A stretch of 64,000 bases of DNA from Dictyobacter vulcani. GTDB taxonomy: Bacteria > Chloroflexota > Ktedonobacteria > Ktedonobacterales > Ktedonobacteraceae. This document shows, one piece after another, positions 36,087-46,286 of the stretch. Position 1 is the stretch's first letter; each line of letters opens with the position of its first letter. The position numbers and the translations under genes were made by a program. The stretch lies in the NCBI RefSeq assembly GCF_008974265.1, contig NZ_BKZW01000001.1, positions 806,001-870,000 on the forward strand, read 5' to 3'. The notes under the pieces are model-generated. The model had not been told where the DNA came from. It did not search any database and saw only the letters and a program-made list of their open reading frames with translations.

Positions 36087-39000
36087 CTAGTACCCCCAAT
36101 ATTGCCTAGCGGTTACCCACATATACTGCTGATACACACGAAGGCAATAACATCGGAACCAACCATATCCCCAACCCCACGCCCAAAACCAGTAATAAAT
36201 CCACGCGTGAGTGGAGTGGATTTGGAGAGTCACGCCCCCGGTATATCCGCCGAATACTTTACCCCAATAGTACGATCCTATCGCATAACCTACCTCCCCG
36301 GCAATGTAAGACAATATGGGACATAGTACCGCCCCAGCTATTGCAAAACCTATTGGCCCCCACCCACTTGGAGAAGAAAGTACAGCCCCAGCCGTAAAAA
36401 GAAGCCCACAGGTTACTATTGCCACAAGAGCAGGAGCCGCAAAAAAGAAAGCATACCAATAATGGTTCAAATCACCACTGTTGAGGTTGATGTTTATCAC
36501 CCCATCCCACCATCCATAATTCACCCACCAATTGAAATGTGACCCATCAGTGTTGATATGGCCAGTAGGATCAATATTGGTCTCGGGATTACCAGCAACA
36601 TACCCATACCGGTTTGGACCTTGCTCCGTGTCTGCCGATGTAAACTGACCCACCCCACCATCGTAGTAGCGAGCGTGGTCATAGAACAACCCACTTGGAT
36701 CACTTACCATGCTCGTGTAACTCCGCGTCGTCGGCATTGTTCCCATGCTATAGCGCGTCATTCCATAGGGTGCATACAACGTCGTCGCAGTGACATTGCC
36801 AGTAGTATCCAATGCCATAGTGGTGCTACCGAGGAAATCTCTAACCACATAGGACAGCGTGCCATTCACATTGGTAACAGTTGCCACGGCAGTATTGTAA
36901 TACTTGGTCGTGGTCGTGTTCGAGCCGGTAGTGCTCACCTCCTCATTCTTACCGATATAGTTGGTCGTTGTCGTGGTGCCACTATTGGTCGCCACTTGTT
37001 GGACCCGTTCTCCTTCGCCATTATAGGCATATGTGGCGGTTTGCGTTGGACTTGCCGCTGTGTTCTGCCAGTTCGTCTGACGACTCAAGGCATCATACAC
37101 GATTGGCTGGTCGTTACGCGTGATCATGTTACCTGCTGGATCATAGCTCGCGGTAAACCCGGATGCGCTGGTCACAGCATCGAGATGATTGGAATCGCCA
37201 TAGGTCTGGCCGCCAGCGGTAGGCCGATTGAGTGTGTCGAAGGCATAGCTCTGTTGATAATTGGCGGCAGTCAGGGTGCCTGCCGTGAGGTTCCCGCAGG
37301 GCGCAGTGCCGGTTGATCCAGCCCAGGTCGTGCGATTCAGCTCATCATAGCAGTACATCTGATTGTCAGTGCCGGTCGGCAGTGTGGTGTTCAGCGTGCT
37401 GATATTGCCTACGGCATCATAGGTGCGTTTTTGGTCAAAGAGCGTCAGGTTGCCGCTGACCTTTTGCATGCTCTGCTCGCTGGGATTGAACAGGGAATCA
37501 TAGTTCATGTTCCATTGATACGTGCCATTGGCCACCAGCGCGCTCGATGGCATTTGTGCTGCCCCCGCATCGTTCTGGTAGTTCATCGCGCTCATCAAGG
37601 TATTGCTGGTACTATTCAGGGTCTCAGATACCCCTGATAACCAATCCTGGCTATTATACGTGTTGGTCACCACATCGCCATCGGGATAGGTCAACGTTTT
37701 TGGCTCTTTGGCATCATTGTACGTCGTCGTGAAAGGATAGGTTGTTCCGCCAATGGTCATCGACCAGTTGGTCTGATTCCCATTGCCATCATACCCATAG
37801 GCATAGGTACCAGAAACACCATTGCTGGTGAAACTCTCTCCCGTCAACTGGCCCTGGCCATTGGTGCCTGAATCATAACTCCAGGCTGCCAATGGACTCG
37901 CACAGGCGTTGCTCGTCGCAGACATGCCCGTCTTACGGTTCAAATTGTCATAACAGTAGTACATGGTGCCCGTGGGGGTTGTCGGCACCACTGCCAGACG
38001 CATATCATCGATATTTAACCAGTTGCCACCTGACGTGACCACGATCTGGGCACTATCATTGGCATTGAGTGCTTGATTGGGCAAACATTGCTGCGTATAG
38101 GTGGTTCCAGTTGGCAATGTCATGGTCGCCCGCTGTAAACCATTGACTGTCAATGTGAAGCTTGACCCGGCTACAGATGATGCCTCATACAAACAGAGGG
38201 AATACGTGTCAGTTGTCGGGATGGTTACCGTCTGGCCTACGCTATTGCCACTGGCATTCAGCGCCATACTGATGGCTCCTAAATGAGCATTGGTATTTCT
38301 ATATGCTGCACCAGTCAATGACCAGCCAATAGTTCCATCTTCGAAGCCAGGGTTTTGGATCAGATTTCGACCAATGGAGCGGCTATCCTGCGTTTCAATC
38401 TGACTGCCATTGGGGTCATATGTATAGGCAAAGTCACCCAGATCTGGATCGGCCTTTGAAACCAATCGACCAGCATTGTCATACAAGGTCAGTGCCACCT
38501 TACCAGTCGGACCTTTTGACAGGATAGGATGGCCTGCTGCGTCATAGGTGATACTATTCGTTGCATACACGGTATATGGACCAGTACCAGTATACGTACG
38601 CTTGTAATCTGTGTGACCCAGGGCATCAACTAAAACATCAGTCTGATGATGGTTGGCATCCATGGTGGTCGTCTGCTCGTAGCAGCCGCTATCACCGCTT
38701 ACCGGACTACACACCACGCTATACTGCGTGGTCGTCACATGCGACTGCGGATCCGTCACCGTCCTGGTTCGTCCCAATCCATCATAGGCCGTGACTGTTA
38801 CGACCTGTGACGCGTCTGGCAAGGAGAAAGCGGCAGAACCCGCTGCGCCAGTATAAGCCGTCACATAGTACTGTCTGCTGTTCTTGATAGCTCGACCCAT
38901 GATATCGTACAACGTGTATTGAACAACGTCTTGCCCGTTTGGTGCCGGTGTGCGCGTCTCCACAAGCTGGCCGTTACCATCATAGAATTTGCGTGTGGTT

Positions 39001-42000
39001 ACCGTGTTGGTTGGAACGGTATGATCTGGTAATGTAGTGGTATCCTCTTCAACACAGGGGGTTTGTGCCCCAGTCGCGGCACACCAATTGGCATAGACCA
39101 TGGATGTGTTTGGTGTTCCCGAGGTATTCCCCGGCAGTGTTGTAGTAAGCGCACGTCCCAATTTGTCATAGGTATAGGTGGTTGGGTTACTATTGGCATC
39201 GGTGGCCGATGCGGGCTGTAAACCATTGCCAACGGTACCCGAATAGCTCACGCTCGATGTCAACGCCTGCGCTGAGACTCCGGTTACCAGCGATGCTGTG
39301 GTTGTATTGTCGAAGTTTTTGCAATTCGTATACGACACACCAAGCGTGGAACAATTCTTGGCTGCAAGTCCTGCGTTGGCATTGGCGGATGTCATTCCCA
39401 CCAGGTTGCCAGTATTCTTGCCTCCGTTACTCGTGGTTGTGTCGTAACCAAAACTTGTGCTGAGCAATCCACTCGGAGTATAGGTATTTCCGACATTGCC
39501 ACAGCTCGAGTAGCTATTGGAAGTGGTCTGGTTGCCACGGGTCAAACCAGTGTTTGATCCAGTGGCATTCGCCATCCCATCATAGCCCATGTACTGACAA
39601 CTCACCCGGTTGCCATTGCCATCTTGCGTCGCCGTAAAGGCTTTCGTTGTCAGCAGATAGGTGCCACTGGCACTGGTGCTGGTCGCGGTGACCGCATCAT
39701 TCCAGATGTACGATGTCAGTTTGACGACCGCTGCGGGTGTACCACCATTGCTGGCTGTCGAGGTCTGTGTCACCCGGCCCAGTGTATCATAGGTAAAGTT
39801 TGTCGTCGCGGTACTACTACTGCCAGTACCATCTGTCATGGTAGTGGTTTCCTGTGTTTGTTGCACATCGCACACAGCAACCGGATTATTATAGTCCAAT
39901 TCACTGATCAACATATTATCGATAATTCCATAGACAGGAATCGATGGACTTCCAGCCACCCCACTAGGCGGACATATCGCCTGGTACGTAGCTGTTTTAT
40001 GCTTGAGCAGTGTTTTGCCATCGGTATCGTAATAAGCGACATCATATGCGTGCCCATGGCCCACATTATTAATGTTCCACCAGGGTGCTGCATGACAGGT
40101 GGTAGTGATTGGCGGTAAAGTCGAAGCCGAACAGGAAATGGGAGCACTAGTATCATAAATACCCCAACCCATCGTCGAATAGTATTTATCAACTTCCAAC
40201 GATCCATCGGGATTAGAAACTGAGGCCTGGGCAAAACCCATGAACTTCCCATTATAATAGTCTAGAAAGTCACCATCATTTTGGCTACCCCAGTACATGC
40301 CTGCAACACAGTCACCGCACTCCTGAGCCGCCAACGGATAGGTTTGCACGTAGGTATACACATAGGGGCTCGTGATCGGTGTCGTTGTTTGCGCACCGCC
40401 CTGTCCATTCTGCGTAATCTGCTGCACCGTGTTGGTGCGATTCTGCACGACGATTCGGCTCCATGCCTGATCATCAGCAGAGTTACAGGGATAGCCAGAC
40501 TGATGGCTATTACAGTAAAACGGATCACTTGGTGCAGCCGAACCATGAGTGTTGTTACGCGCATTCGCCCAGGTGATCTGCTGCTTCAGTCCTTTCCCAT
40601 TATCGATACTGGACACATAGCGACTGTTACCCGCGTAGCTCTGACTCCACAGATCACACGTCCCACCATTGCCGCCTGTATTCCAACTGGGGCCACAATA
40701 GGTTTTAGCATAGGGCCAGAAAGTGCTATCTTCATAGTACTCAGTCTGAGTGGTATACCCCAATGTGGTTGGTGGGTAGGCCGTTGTACCATCGCTACCA
40801 AACTGTTGGATCTTGGTCAGATCAAACATACCTGAGGTTGATTGAGTTTTCCCGGTCACAGGGTCGGTAATCGTGGTTGGACCAGATTCTTCATAACTCA
40901 GTTGATAATTGCGCAGGTTGGTCCAGGTCGATCCCACCAGATTCTGAACCTGGATGTTATTAAGAACCAGGGTTCCCATGACGAGAGGGGCTAATATCCC
41001 CTGATTGGTTGGATCATCACAACGCAAATTCGCGCCCGTATTACACCCACTTGGGGTATTCGTCAGACGGGTTGGCGTGTGACTGGCATTGAACACAACG
41101 CGGGAATGGGGATTCCAGGAACTGCACGCAGTGCTCGCATTCACACACGTCGGGTCATCCCAGGAAACCGTGCTCAACTGCACATCACGAGTATAGGGCA
41201 AGTTGTTTATGCCGGTTGCCGTATCGGCCTGATAGGTAATGTGTACCTGATTGCCATTCTGATCAGTAATCAGATCCACCATCCAATTTACTGGATAGTA
41301 CAGGCCAGCATTACCAGACAACCCTTGATAGAGGCCGCCAGCAGGCACCGCATAGTATTGAATAGAGTCAGCGGTACAGCCATACTCCATCATAACGCCA
41401 TTTTTCAAGAACACGCGGAAACATTGAGGATGGGTTATGGGAGGTGGATTCGCACCATAGGGAAAGGCGAAACTGCTCTGGAACGATTCGATCTTTGCAT
41501 AGTTCTCGTCCGCAGCGTGCCATGCTGTCGGTCCAGCAGTGATGGAAAAAGGGGTATCATCGTAGGCATTAGAGAACTGGGCATTGGGAGGAATGATCTC
41601 AGAGGTCGAACCAAACGGATCGGTCATCGTCCATGTATTCCGCCAGGTAGGATTGTTCGTGTTGGAAAATACATTGTGCTCTGACCAGCTAATAGAGCCA
41701 AGATTCATGTTCCAACCTTCGCCAACCCAGGTGGACGTTGCCTGAGTACTATGCTGGTCGTTGACGGCAGAACTATTATACGCCAGGGTAAGATCGGGCA
41801 ACGTTCCTGCCGGACCTGGAGGAACATCGAGCTTGATGCCCTGTGTCAATGCTCCCACATTCATATTCGTTTCCAGTGGACCGGGACCACCAAAGACTGC
41901 AACAGGAGCATAGGTGTTAAAAGACACGACCGTTTCAGGAAAGATCTGTGCCATGGGCACAGCCTGTGTCATAGGGGCAAAGGTCTGTGTTCCACCACTG

Positions 42001-42914
42001 ATATGCGCTGATGTGGTGGTTGTCGATTGTAAACTCGTCTCTGCCGGAATATCAGTTGCGAGTATATTATTCTTTTGGTCAAAATGCACTGCCAGTTGGG
42101 CAGTGTGACCACCTGTATGCGTGCCACTTGGCGCTGCACCATTGATGGTTGCAAAGGCCTTACTCACATCAAAGACCGCAGGTTTTTTCCCGAGATGGAA
42201 TTGCACGTGCGTTGGCTGGCGGAGAGCATGGGCAACCACCTTGCCGGTGCTATCGATAATCTCAAACTTGTATGTGCCAAAGGAAACAACGCCGCCGCCA
42301 GTGTTGGAACCACTGCCTGGTGCGATCTGCGTCACACGCAATGACAGTTTAGACTGGGCATCGTTTTTCGTGGTGGCGATGTTTGTTACATCAGCAAGAG
42401 GATTTAATCTTGAAGGTACAGTTGCATTCAACATGCTATTACTAGTGGTAGCATGGGTCATGTTCGCCACGTCAGTAACAGTAATCGCACCTGCAGGTAC
42501 AGTCACCTCCAATGTACCATCACTACTGATAGCATGGGCCCCTTTAGCGGGGTTTAACTCCATGATCATCGGCTTCATAGAAGCCTTATAAATTTTATTA
42601 ATAGTTCCTTGCGTTTTCCCAGGGGTAAATGGTTTTGTGCGCACTGGTGGTGGAAGGTGAGTCACTGACTTGGTTCCATGGGTGGGATTTGCAGTGTTCG
42701 GAGTTCCCCCTGCTGAGGCATATGGATTCCCACCGTGAGCAATCGAAGCAACGATACTATTCAGGATACCATCATTGCTGAACCAGGTAAGAGTCAGAGT
42801 TACAAGAATTACGAGAACGATAATCAATGCTGATTTGATACCGAAGCGATATCTATGCGGTATCGAAGACTTACTCTCTAGAGGACTAGGAGGAGTAGAA
42901 GAAGGTTGACTCAT
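36087..42914 (-). CDS. Giant RHS/YD-repeat protein with hydrophobic C-terminal domain
   Basis: 2275 residues from ATG 42914 (AAGGAAG upstream). Residues about 27-47 form one transmembrane helix or uncleaved signal (SALIIVLVILVTLTLTWF). The middle holds an SpvB/TcdB-like region (AVFGGPGPLETNMNVGALTQ, LPDLTLAYNSS), then many RHS/YD repeats (YDTLGRVTQTS, YDKLGRALTTT, YDNAGRLVSKADPD). An inserted carbohydrate-binding-type domain reads NLIQNPGFEDGTIGWSLTG. The RHS core ends with LFYDHARYYDGGVGQFTSAD, GPNRYGYVAGNPETNIDPTG. The last roughly 159 residues are unrelated to the repeats: two hydrophobic helices, then a Trp/Tyr-rich tail (HAWIYYWFWAWGWGYGWF). RHS proteins encapsulate toxic C-termini; this one may act on membranes. 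Confidence 0.85.
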   Translation of the reverse strand: MSQPSSTPPSPLESKSSIPHRYRFGIKSALIIVLVILVTLTLTWFSNDGILNSIVASIAHGGNPYASAGGTPNTANPTHGTKSVTHLPPPVRTKPFTPGKTQGTINKIYKASMKPMIMELNPAKGAHAISSDGTLEVTVPAGAITVTDVANMTHATTSNSMLNATVPSRLNPLADVTNIATTKNDAQSKLSLRVTQIAPGSGSNTGGGVVSFGTYKFEIIDSTGKVVAHALRQPTHVQFHLGKKPAVFDVSKAFATINGAAPSGTHTGGHTAQLAVHFDQKNNILATDIPAETSLQSTTTTSAHISGGTQTFAPMTQAVPMAQIFPETVVSFNTYAPVAVFGGPGPLETNMNVGALTQGIKLDVPPGPAGTLPDLTLAYNSSAVNDQHSTQATSTWVGEGWNMNLGSISWSEHNVFSNTNNPTWRNTWTMTDPFGSTSEIIPPNAQFSNAYDDTPFSITAGPTAWHAADENYAKIESFQSSFAFPYGANPPPITHPQCFRVFLKNGVMMEYGCTADSIQYYAVPAGGLYQGLSGNAGLYYPVNWMVDLITDQNGNQVHITYQADTATGINNLPYTRDVQLSTVSWDDPTCVNASTACSSWNPHSRVVFNASHTPTRLTNTPSGCNTGANLRCDDPTNQGILAPLVMGTLVLNNIQVQNLVGSTWTNLRNYQLSYEESGPTTITDPVTGKTQSTSGMFDLTKIQQFGSDGTTAYPPTTLGYTTQTEYYEDSTFWPYAKTYCGPSWNTGGNGGTCDLWSQSYAGNSRYVSSIDNGKGLKQQITWANARNNTHGSAAPSDPFYCNSHQSGYPCNSADDQAWSRIVVQNRTNTVQQITQNGQGGAQTTTPITSPYVYTYVQTYPLAAQECGDCVAGMYWGSQNDGDFLDYYNGKFMGFAQASVSNPDGSLEVDKYYSTMGWGIYDTSAPISCSASTLPPITTTCHAAPWWNINNVGHGHAYDVAYYDTDGKTLLKHKTATYQAICPPSGVAGSPSIPVYGIIDNMLISELDYNNPVAVCDVQQTQETTTMTDGTGSSSTATTNFTYDTLGRVTQTSTASNGGTPAAVVKLTSYIWNDAVTATSTSASGTYLLTTKAFTATQDGNGNRVSCQYMGYDGMANATGSNTGLTRGNQTTSNSYSSCGNVGNTYTPSGLLSTSFGYDTTTSNGGKNTGNLVGMTSANANAGLAAKNCSTLGVSYTNCKNFDNTTTASLVTGVSAQALTSSVSYSGTVGNGLQPASATDANSNPTTYTYDKLGRALTTTLPGNTSGTPNTSMVYANWCAATGAQTPCVEEDTTTLPDHTVPTNTVTTRKFYDGNGQLVETRTPAPNGQDVVQYTLYDIMGRAIKNSRQYYVTAYTGAAGSAAFSLPDASQVVTVTAYDGLGRTRTVTDPQSHVTTTQYSVVCSPVSGDSGCYEQTTTMDANHHQTDVLVDALGHTDYKRTYTGTGPYTVYATNSITYDAAGHPILSKGPTGKVALTLYDNAGRLVSKADPDLGDFAYTYDPNGSQIETQDSRSIGRNLIQNPGFEDGTIGWSLTGAAYRNTNAHLGAISMALNASGNSVGQTVTIPTTDTYSLCLYEASSVAGSSFTLTVNGLQRATMTLPTGTTYTQQCLPNQALNANDSAQIVVTSGGNWLNIDDMRLAVVPTTPTGTMYYCYDNLNRKTGMSATSNACASPLAAWSYDSGTNGQGQLTGESFTSNGVSGTYAYGYDGNGNQTNWSMTIGGTTYPFTTTYNDAKEPKTLTYPDGDVVTNTYNSQDWLSGVSETLNSTSNTLMSAMNYQNDAGAAQMPSSALVANGTYQWNMNYDSLFNPSEQSMQKVSGNLTLFDQKRTYDAVGNISTLNTTLPTGTDNQMYCYDELNRTTWAGSTGTAPCGNLTAGTLTAANYQQSYAFDTLNRPTAGGQTYGDSNHLDAVTSASGFTASYDPAGNMITRNDQPIVYDALSRQTNWQNTAASPTQTATYAYNGEGERVQQVATNSGTTTTTNYIGKNEEVSTTGSNTTTTKYYNTAVATVTNVNGTLSYVVRDFLGSTTMALDTTGNVTATTLYAPYGMTRYSMGTMPTTRSYTSMVSDPSGLFYDHARYYDGGVGQFTSADTEQGPNRYGYVAGNPETNIDPTGHINTDGSHFNWWVNYGWWDGVININLNSGDLNHYWYAFFFAAPALVAIVTCGLLFTAGAVLSSPSGWGPIGFAIAGAVLCPILSYIAGEVGYAIGSYYWGKVFGGYTGGVTLQIHSTHAWIYYWFWAWGWGYGWFRCYCLRVYQQYMWVTARQYWGY

Positions 42915-43366
42915 TCAAGAACTTCCTTTTTTTTGAATGAAATAACCCGAAGTTCGCCCATTTTTGATCCAGTTCACATGCAAAGCCAAATATGATAGTT
43001 GAGTATTCGCCAGTTTCGCTTGAATCAACTGACATGTGCGTTGGCATCGTAAAGACTAGCAAACCAAGGGAAGGGACGACAATAGAACATCTGTAGCGAC
43101 CAGACAGCATGAAAGGCTTGCACGTCAATAACATAATCAGTAAGGCGGTTACGTAACCCATCCATGGGTAAATAATGATAAAAATTGGTTATGTTAGTAA
43201 CGTGAAACACCTATAAGGACTTTTCGTCCACGCTTTTGAAGAGTTTACGGCAGTGATGACCTAGCAGACAGTAGATCAGGTCATCTTAATGTTTGTACAT
43301 GCCTTTGTCCTTTACGCATAAAAATACAATGATGAATATACCAGAAATAAAAACACTTCATTTTAG
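42915..43366. other. Intergenic region upstream of the RHS gene
   Basis: About 450 bp, AT-rich, between the RHS start and the IS256 copy 2 end. It presumably contains the RHS promoter. A 91-residue frame here has no ribosome-binding site and is not supported. Confidence 0.4.
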
Positions 43367-44694
43367 GAGTCTGTCAAGTACTTTGTGTATGTCATTTCAT
43401 TTAGTGAGGAAATCTCTCCCCAAATTCAATCGCAAAACAATTTAATGCAGGTATCCAATTACGGATCGGCATGGTCCACTTCTTGGCAATGTTGTGCATA
43501 GCTAGATAGACCACTTTGTAGACGGCCTCATCTGAGGGAAAAATGCGGTGATTGCGCGTGACTTTGCGTAACGACATGTTCACTGACTCGATCGCATTGG
43601 TGGTGTAGATCACCTTGCGAATGTCCTCGGGAAAGGCAAACAGCGGGACGACATGACTCCAGTTGGTTCTCCACATTTTGCTGATGCTTGCGTACTGCCG
43701 ATCCCATTTCTCGGCAAAGAGATCCAGGTAGACCTGCGCTTCACTTTCCGTGGCAGCTGAGTAGATCAATTTCAAGTCTGCCGCGACCTCCTTGCGATGT
43801 TTGTAGGACACATATTTGAGTGAATTACGCACCATATGAACCATGCAGAGCTGGACTCGTGCGTGAGGATAGAGTGTTTCAATCGCTTCGGGTAAGCCGG
43901 TCAAACCATCGACACAGGCGATGAAAATGTCTTTAAGTCCCCGGTTCTGCAGTTCGGTGAAGACTGACAACCAGAATTTGGCTCCTTCATTGTGACCCAG
44001 CCACATTCCCAGTAACTCTTTTTGTCCGTGCATATCCACGCCCAAAGCCAGGTAGAGGGCTCGATTGATGATCCGCTGATTTTCGCGCACTTTGACGACC
44101 AGGCAATCCACATAGATAATGGGATAGAGGGTCTCTAAGGGTCGATGCTGCCATTGACGAACCTCGTCCAGGACGGCTTCCGTCACATTGGAAATGAACG
44201 TGGGTGAGACCTCAACCCCATAGAGTTCCTGGATCTGCGCTTGAATGTCGCGTGTGGTCATGCCACGAGCATACAAGGCCAGGATCTTCTCGTCAAAGCC
44301 TTCCAGTCGTGTTTCGTGCTTGGGGATCAAGAGTGGTTCGAAGCTGGCATGCCGATCGCGGGGGACGACGATATCAATCTCTCCCTGTGAGCCCTTGAGC
44401 GTCTTGCGGCTGCTGCCATTGCGGACATTGCCAGTCGTTTCATCACGTTTCCCATGTTTGGGATAGCCCAGGTGCACGTCCATCTCCGCTTGCAAACACC
44501 GTTCCACGAGGGCGCCTGTCAGCTGCTTGAGGAAACCGCCTTCGGCCAACAATTGGGTAGGATCGGTACATTCTTTGAGTAATTCGTCAATCAATTCAGG
44601 TCGAATGCTCATATGCTTGCCTCCGTCTTCCATCTTCTTCTTCATCATTCACTCCTTATTGTAGGATCACTTACACAAAGTATTGTACACCCTC
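43367..44694 (-). mobile_element. IS256-family insertion sequence, copy 2
   Basis: 1328 bp, same length, orientation and apparently same sequence as the copy at 27056-28383 (offset exactly 16311 bp). Flanks differ on both sides (CATTTTAG on the left, CCTGCTGCC on the right) and no direct target duplication is visible. The copies form a direct repeat that could delete or amplify the 15 kb between them. Confidence 0.88.
43401..44612 (-). CDS. IS256-family (mutator-type) transposase, copy 2
   Basis: 403 residues from ATG 44612 with the same GGAGG context as copy 1. The protein is identical to copy 1 and retains the D, D and E motifs (YVDCLVVKV, ACVDGLTGLPE, TTNAIESVNMS). Two intact identical copies imply recent transposition or segmental duplication. 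Confidence 0.93.
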   Translation of the reverse strand: MSIRPELIDELLKECTDPTQLLAEGGFLKQLTGALVERCLQAEMDVHLGYPKHGKRDETTGNVRNGSSRKTLKGSQGEIDIVVPRDRHASFEPLLIPKHETRLEGFDEKILALYARGMTTRDIQAQIQELYGVEVSPTFISNVTEAVLDEVRQWQHRPLETLYPIIYVDCLVVKVRENQRIINRALYLALGVDMHGQKELLGMWLGHNEGAKFWLSVFTELQNRGLKDIFIACVDGLTGLPEAIETLYPHARVQLCMVHMVRNSLKYVSYKHRKEVAADLKLIYSAATESEAQVYLDLFAEKWDRQYASISKMWRTNWSHVVPLFAFPEDIRKVIYTTNAIESVNMSLRKVTRNHRIFPSDEAVYKVVYLAMHNIAKKWTMPIRNWIPALNCFAIEFGERFPH

Positions 44695-44715
44695 CCTGCT
44701 GCCAACAACGGATAA

Positions 44716-45021
44716 TTAGTCATCAAGAACCTGGCTCGCAGCTTTGGCCGCCTGACTTGGGATATGCGGTTTCTGAGCTGATCCTGGCATTCGTGGCGCT
44801 CTTTCAGAAGGAACAGACGCAGCTAATCGAGCAGAGGCGTTTGGCCCCCAAGCAGAAACGTCTTTCCCAATGCGAATCTTCTCCCATTCAATGAGGATTC
44901 GGCGCGTTGCTTCAGAACGAGTCAGTCCTCCCCATTCCTTGCAGAAAGCATCCAGAGCTTGCAGGGCTTCGTGATCTTTCGGGAGGCTTGTACTCCAATA
45001 GATATCTTCATCTGTGCGCAT
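44716..45021 (-). CDS. Probable ParR-like DNA-binding partner of a ParM system
   Basis: 101 residues. The first 50 (LPKDHEALQALDAFCKEWGG then LTRSEATRRILIEWEKI) look like a ribbon-helix-helix or short helical DNA-binding domain. The rest is Pro/Ala/Ser-rich and disordered, which would suit contact with actin-like filaments. Its ATG (45021) directly abuts the stop of the upstream ATPase gene (TAAATG), so the two are translationally coupled as parM-parR pairs are. The family name rests mainly on context. Confidence 0.5.
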   Translation of the reverse strand: MRTDEDIYWSTSLPKDHEALQALDAFCKEWGGLTRSEATRRILIEWEKIRIGKDVSAWGPNASARLAASVPSERAPRMPGSAQKPHIPSQAAKAASQVLDD

Positions 45022-46101
45022 TTATCGAACCTCCCAGCGATCTTCTTCCAGGGAGGCTGCTAGTTCTGCATATCCACAGATATTGGCGTGTTCGGGATCT
45101 GGCACGGTCACAATATGACAATCCGGCAATGCCTGGCGAACCACATCTTCAAAGTAGTAGGACCCGCCACCACCCAGGTAGATGGTCTTGAATTGGGTTC
45201 CAGCAGGAGCCCCTTCAACATTCCAAGCGCCAACAACAAAAGAGGAAAGAGGACGGGCAATACGTTGAATAGATCCTTGAATAATGTCTGTAATCTCATC
45301 CTCTGGAATGGATCCTGTCCCCATAGAAATACGTGGGTAGGGCTTATGATGAGCATAGGCAACCAACAAAGCATGTGCTTTCTCGATAGGCAGTTTACGA
45401 CGATAGCGTTGTCCAAGTTGCTGGAGATCCTCCACCAGTTGGGCTACTCCTAATTGCTCGCCTTTGCAGGAGCGAGTAAGCAATCGTTGACCATTCGCCA
45501 CAACGAGATCGGTGGTACGTTCACCCACATCTATGACTGCTTGAAAATTACTTTCGCCCCCATAATGGATCAGCGTACCCTGTCCCTCCATAGCCACATA
45601 GCCGCACGTTACCCGCACCTCGCGAGCACGTCCGTTAAAGGTAAAACGATAGTACTGTGAGAGCGATTGTCTGACTTGCTGACGACGCGTGCGGTCATAG
45701 AGACTTACAGGTAGCGCTGTCACCAAACGCAGCTCGAAGCAACGTTCTGGAATGAGAATACAGGCCAGGCAGAGCAATAAGATCTGAGCATGTTCCGACC
45801 AGTAGCGACGTTCATCGCTAAATGCGTTGGTACAATGCGTTCCATGCTCAAGCAGCTGGCCAAGGAAGTAGGTCTGCCCCTGGAAGGTCACGACATAATC
45901 TTCACGCTGGAGGACATCAACGAGTTTGGCCTCAGGATCGCTTCCACTCAGTAAGGTGCTTGTATCTCCATCAGCAAGGAAACTAGGAAGCGTGACCAAG
46001 TCATGGGCAAGAGTGAGCCCATCAGCGGGAATGAGTTTTAAACCAGAGAAACCTGAACCAACCTCAAATCCAGCATAATAGATAGGAATAACAGTCTGCA
46101 T
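45022..46101 (-). CDS. parM: ParM/StbA-like actin-type ATPase
   Basis: 359 residues from ATG 46101 (GAAAGGA 8 nt upstream; the longer frame to 46290 reads through repeats). Actin-fold motifs: an N-terminal IPIYYAGFEVGSGFSGLKLI (phosphate 1, with a modified glycine loop), FQAVIDVGERTTDLVVANG (phosphate 2), and TIYLGGGGSYYFEDVV (adenosine). The middle ELRLVTALPVSLYDRTRRQQVRQSL is typical of ParM/StbA. Such proteins polymerise to separate plasmid copies. Repeats upstream resemble a parC centromere, and the gene behind could be parR. Confidence 0.75.
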   Translation of the reverse strand: MQTVIPIYYAGFEVGSGFSGLKLIPADGLTLAHDLVTLPSFLADGDTSTLLSGSDPEAKLVDVLQREDYVVTFQGQTYFLGQLLEHGTHCTNAFSDERRYWSEHAQILLLCLACILIPERCFELRLVTALPVSLYDRTRRQQVRQSLSQYYRFTFNGRAREVRVTCGYVAMEGQGTLIHYGGESNFQAVIDVGERTTDLVVANGQRLLTRSCKGEQLGVAQLVEDLQQLGQRYRRKLPIEKAHALLVAYAHHKPYPRISMGTGSIPEDEITDIIQGSIQRIARPLSSFVVGAWNVEGAPAGTQFKTIYLGGGGSYYFEDVVRQALPDCHIVTVPDPEHANICGYAELAASLEEDRWEVR

Positions 46102-46138
46102 AGGGAATATCCTTTCATCATCTCTCGCTTTTTGAAAC

Positions 46139-46267
46139 GTGTCCAAAACAATACTGTACTCGTCCACAAAAGGGCTGTACATGTCCACAAAAATGCCGTA
46201 CAAATCCCGAAAACGGCTGTCAGTACAGGCAACGGCTGTACGTGTCCACAAAAATCTTGGACATGTA
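46139..46267. repeat. parC-like repeat array upstream of the ParM gene
   Basis: The unit GTCCACAAAAxxGCxGTAC recurs with a period of about 20-24 bp at 46139, 46161, 46181, 46202 (degenerate, TCCCGAAAAC), 46227 (partial, AACGGCTGTAC) and 46242. It sits directly upstream of parM, where type II partition loci carry their centromere and promoter. The array is also inside a spurious longer frame of the ATPase gene, which supports the later start. Confidence 0.6.
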
Positions 46268-46286
46268 CAGCAATACCGCATACCCT

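Noticed and set aside
42886..43161. 91-residue minus-strand ORF upstream of the RHS gene
   Set aside because: It overlaps the RHS start, has no ribosome-binding site and no protein-like pattern beyond one hydrophobic stretch.
27056..44694. Composite transposon bounded by the two IS256 copies
   Set aside because: The outer flanks share no 8-9 bp duplication, so transposition of the whole 17.6-kb unit is not supported.
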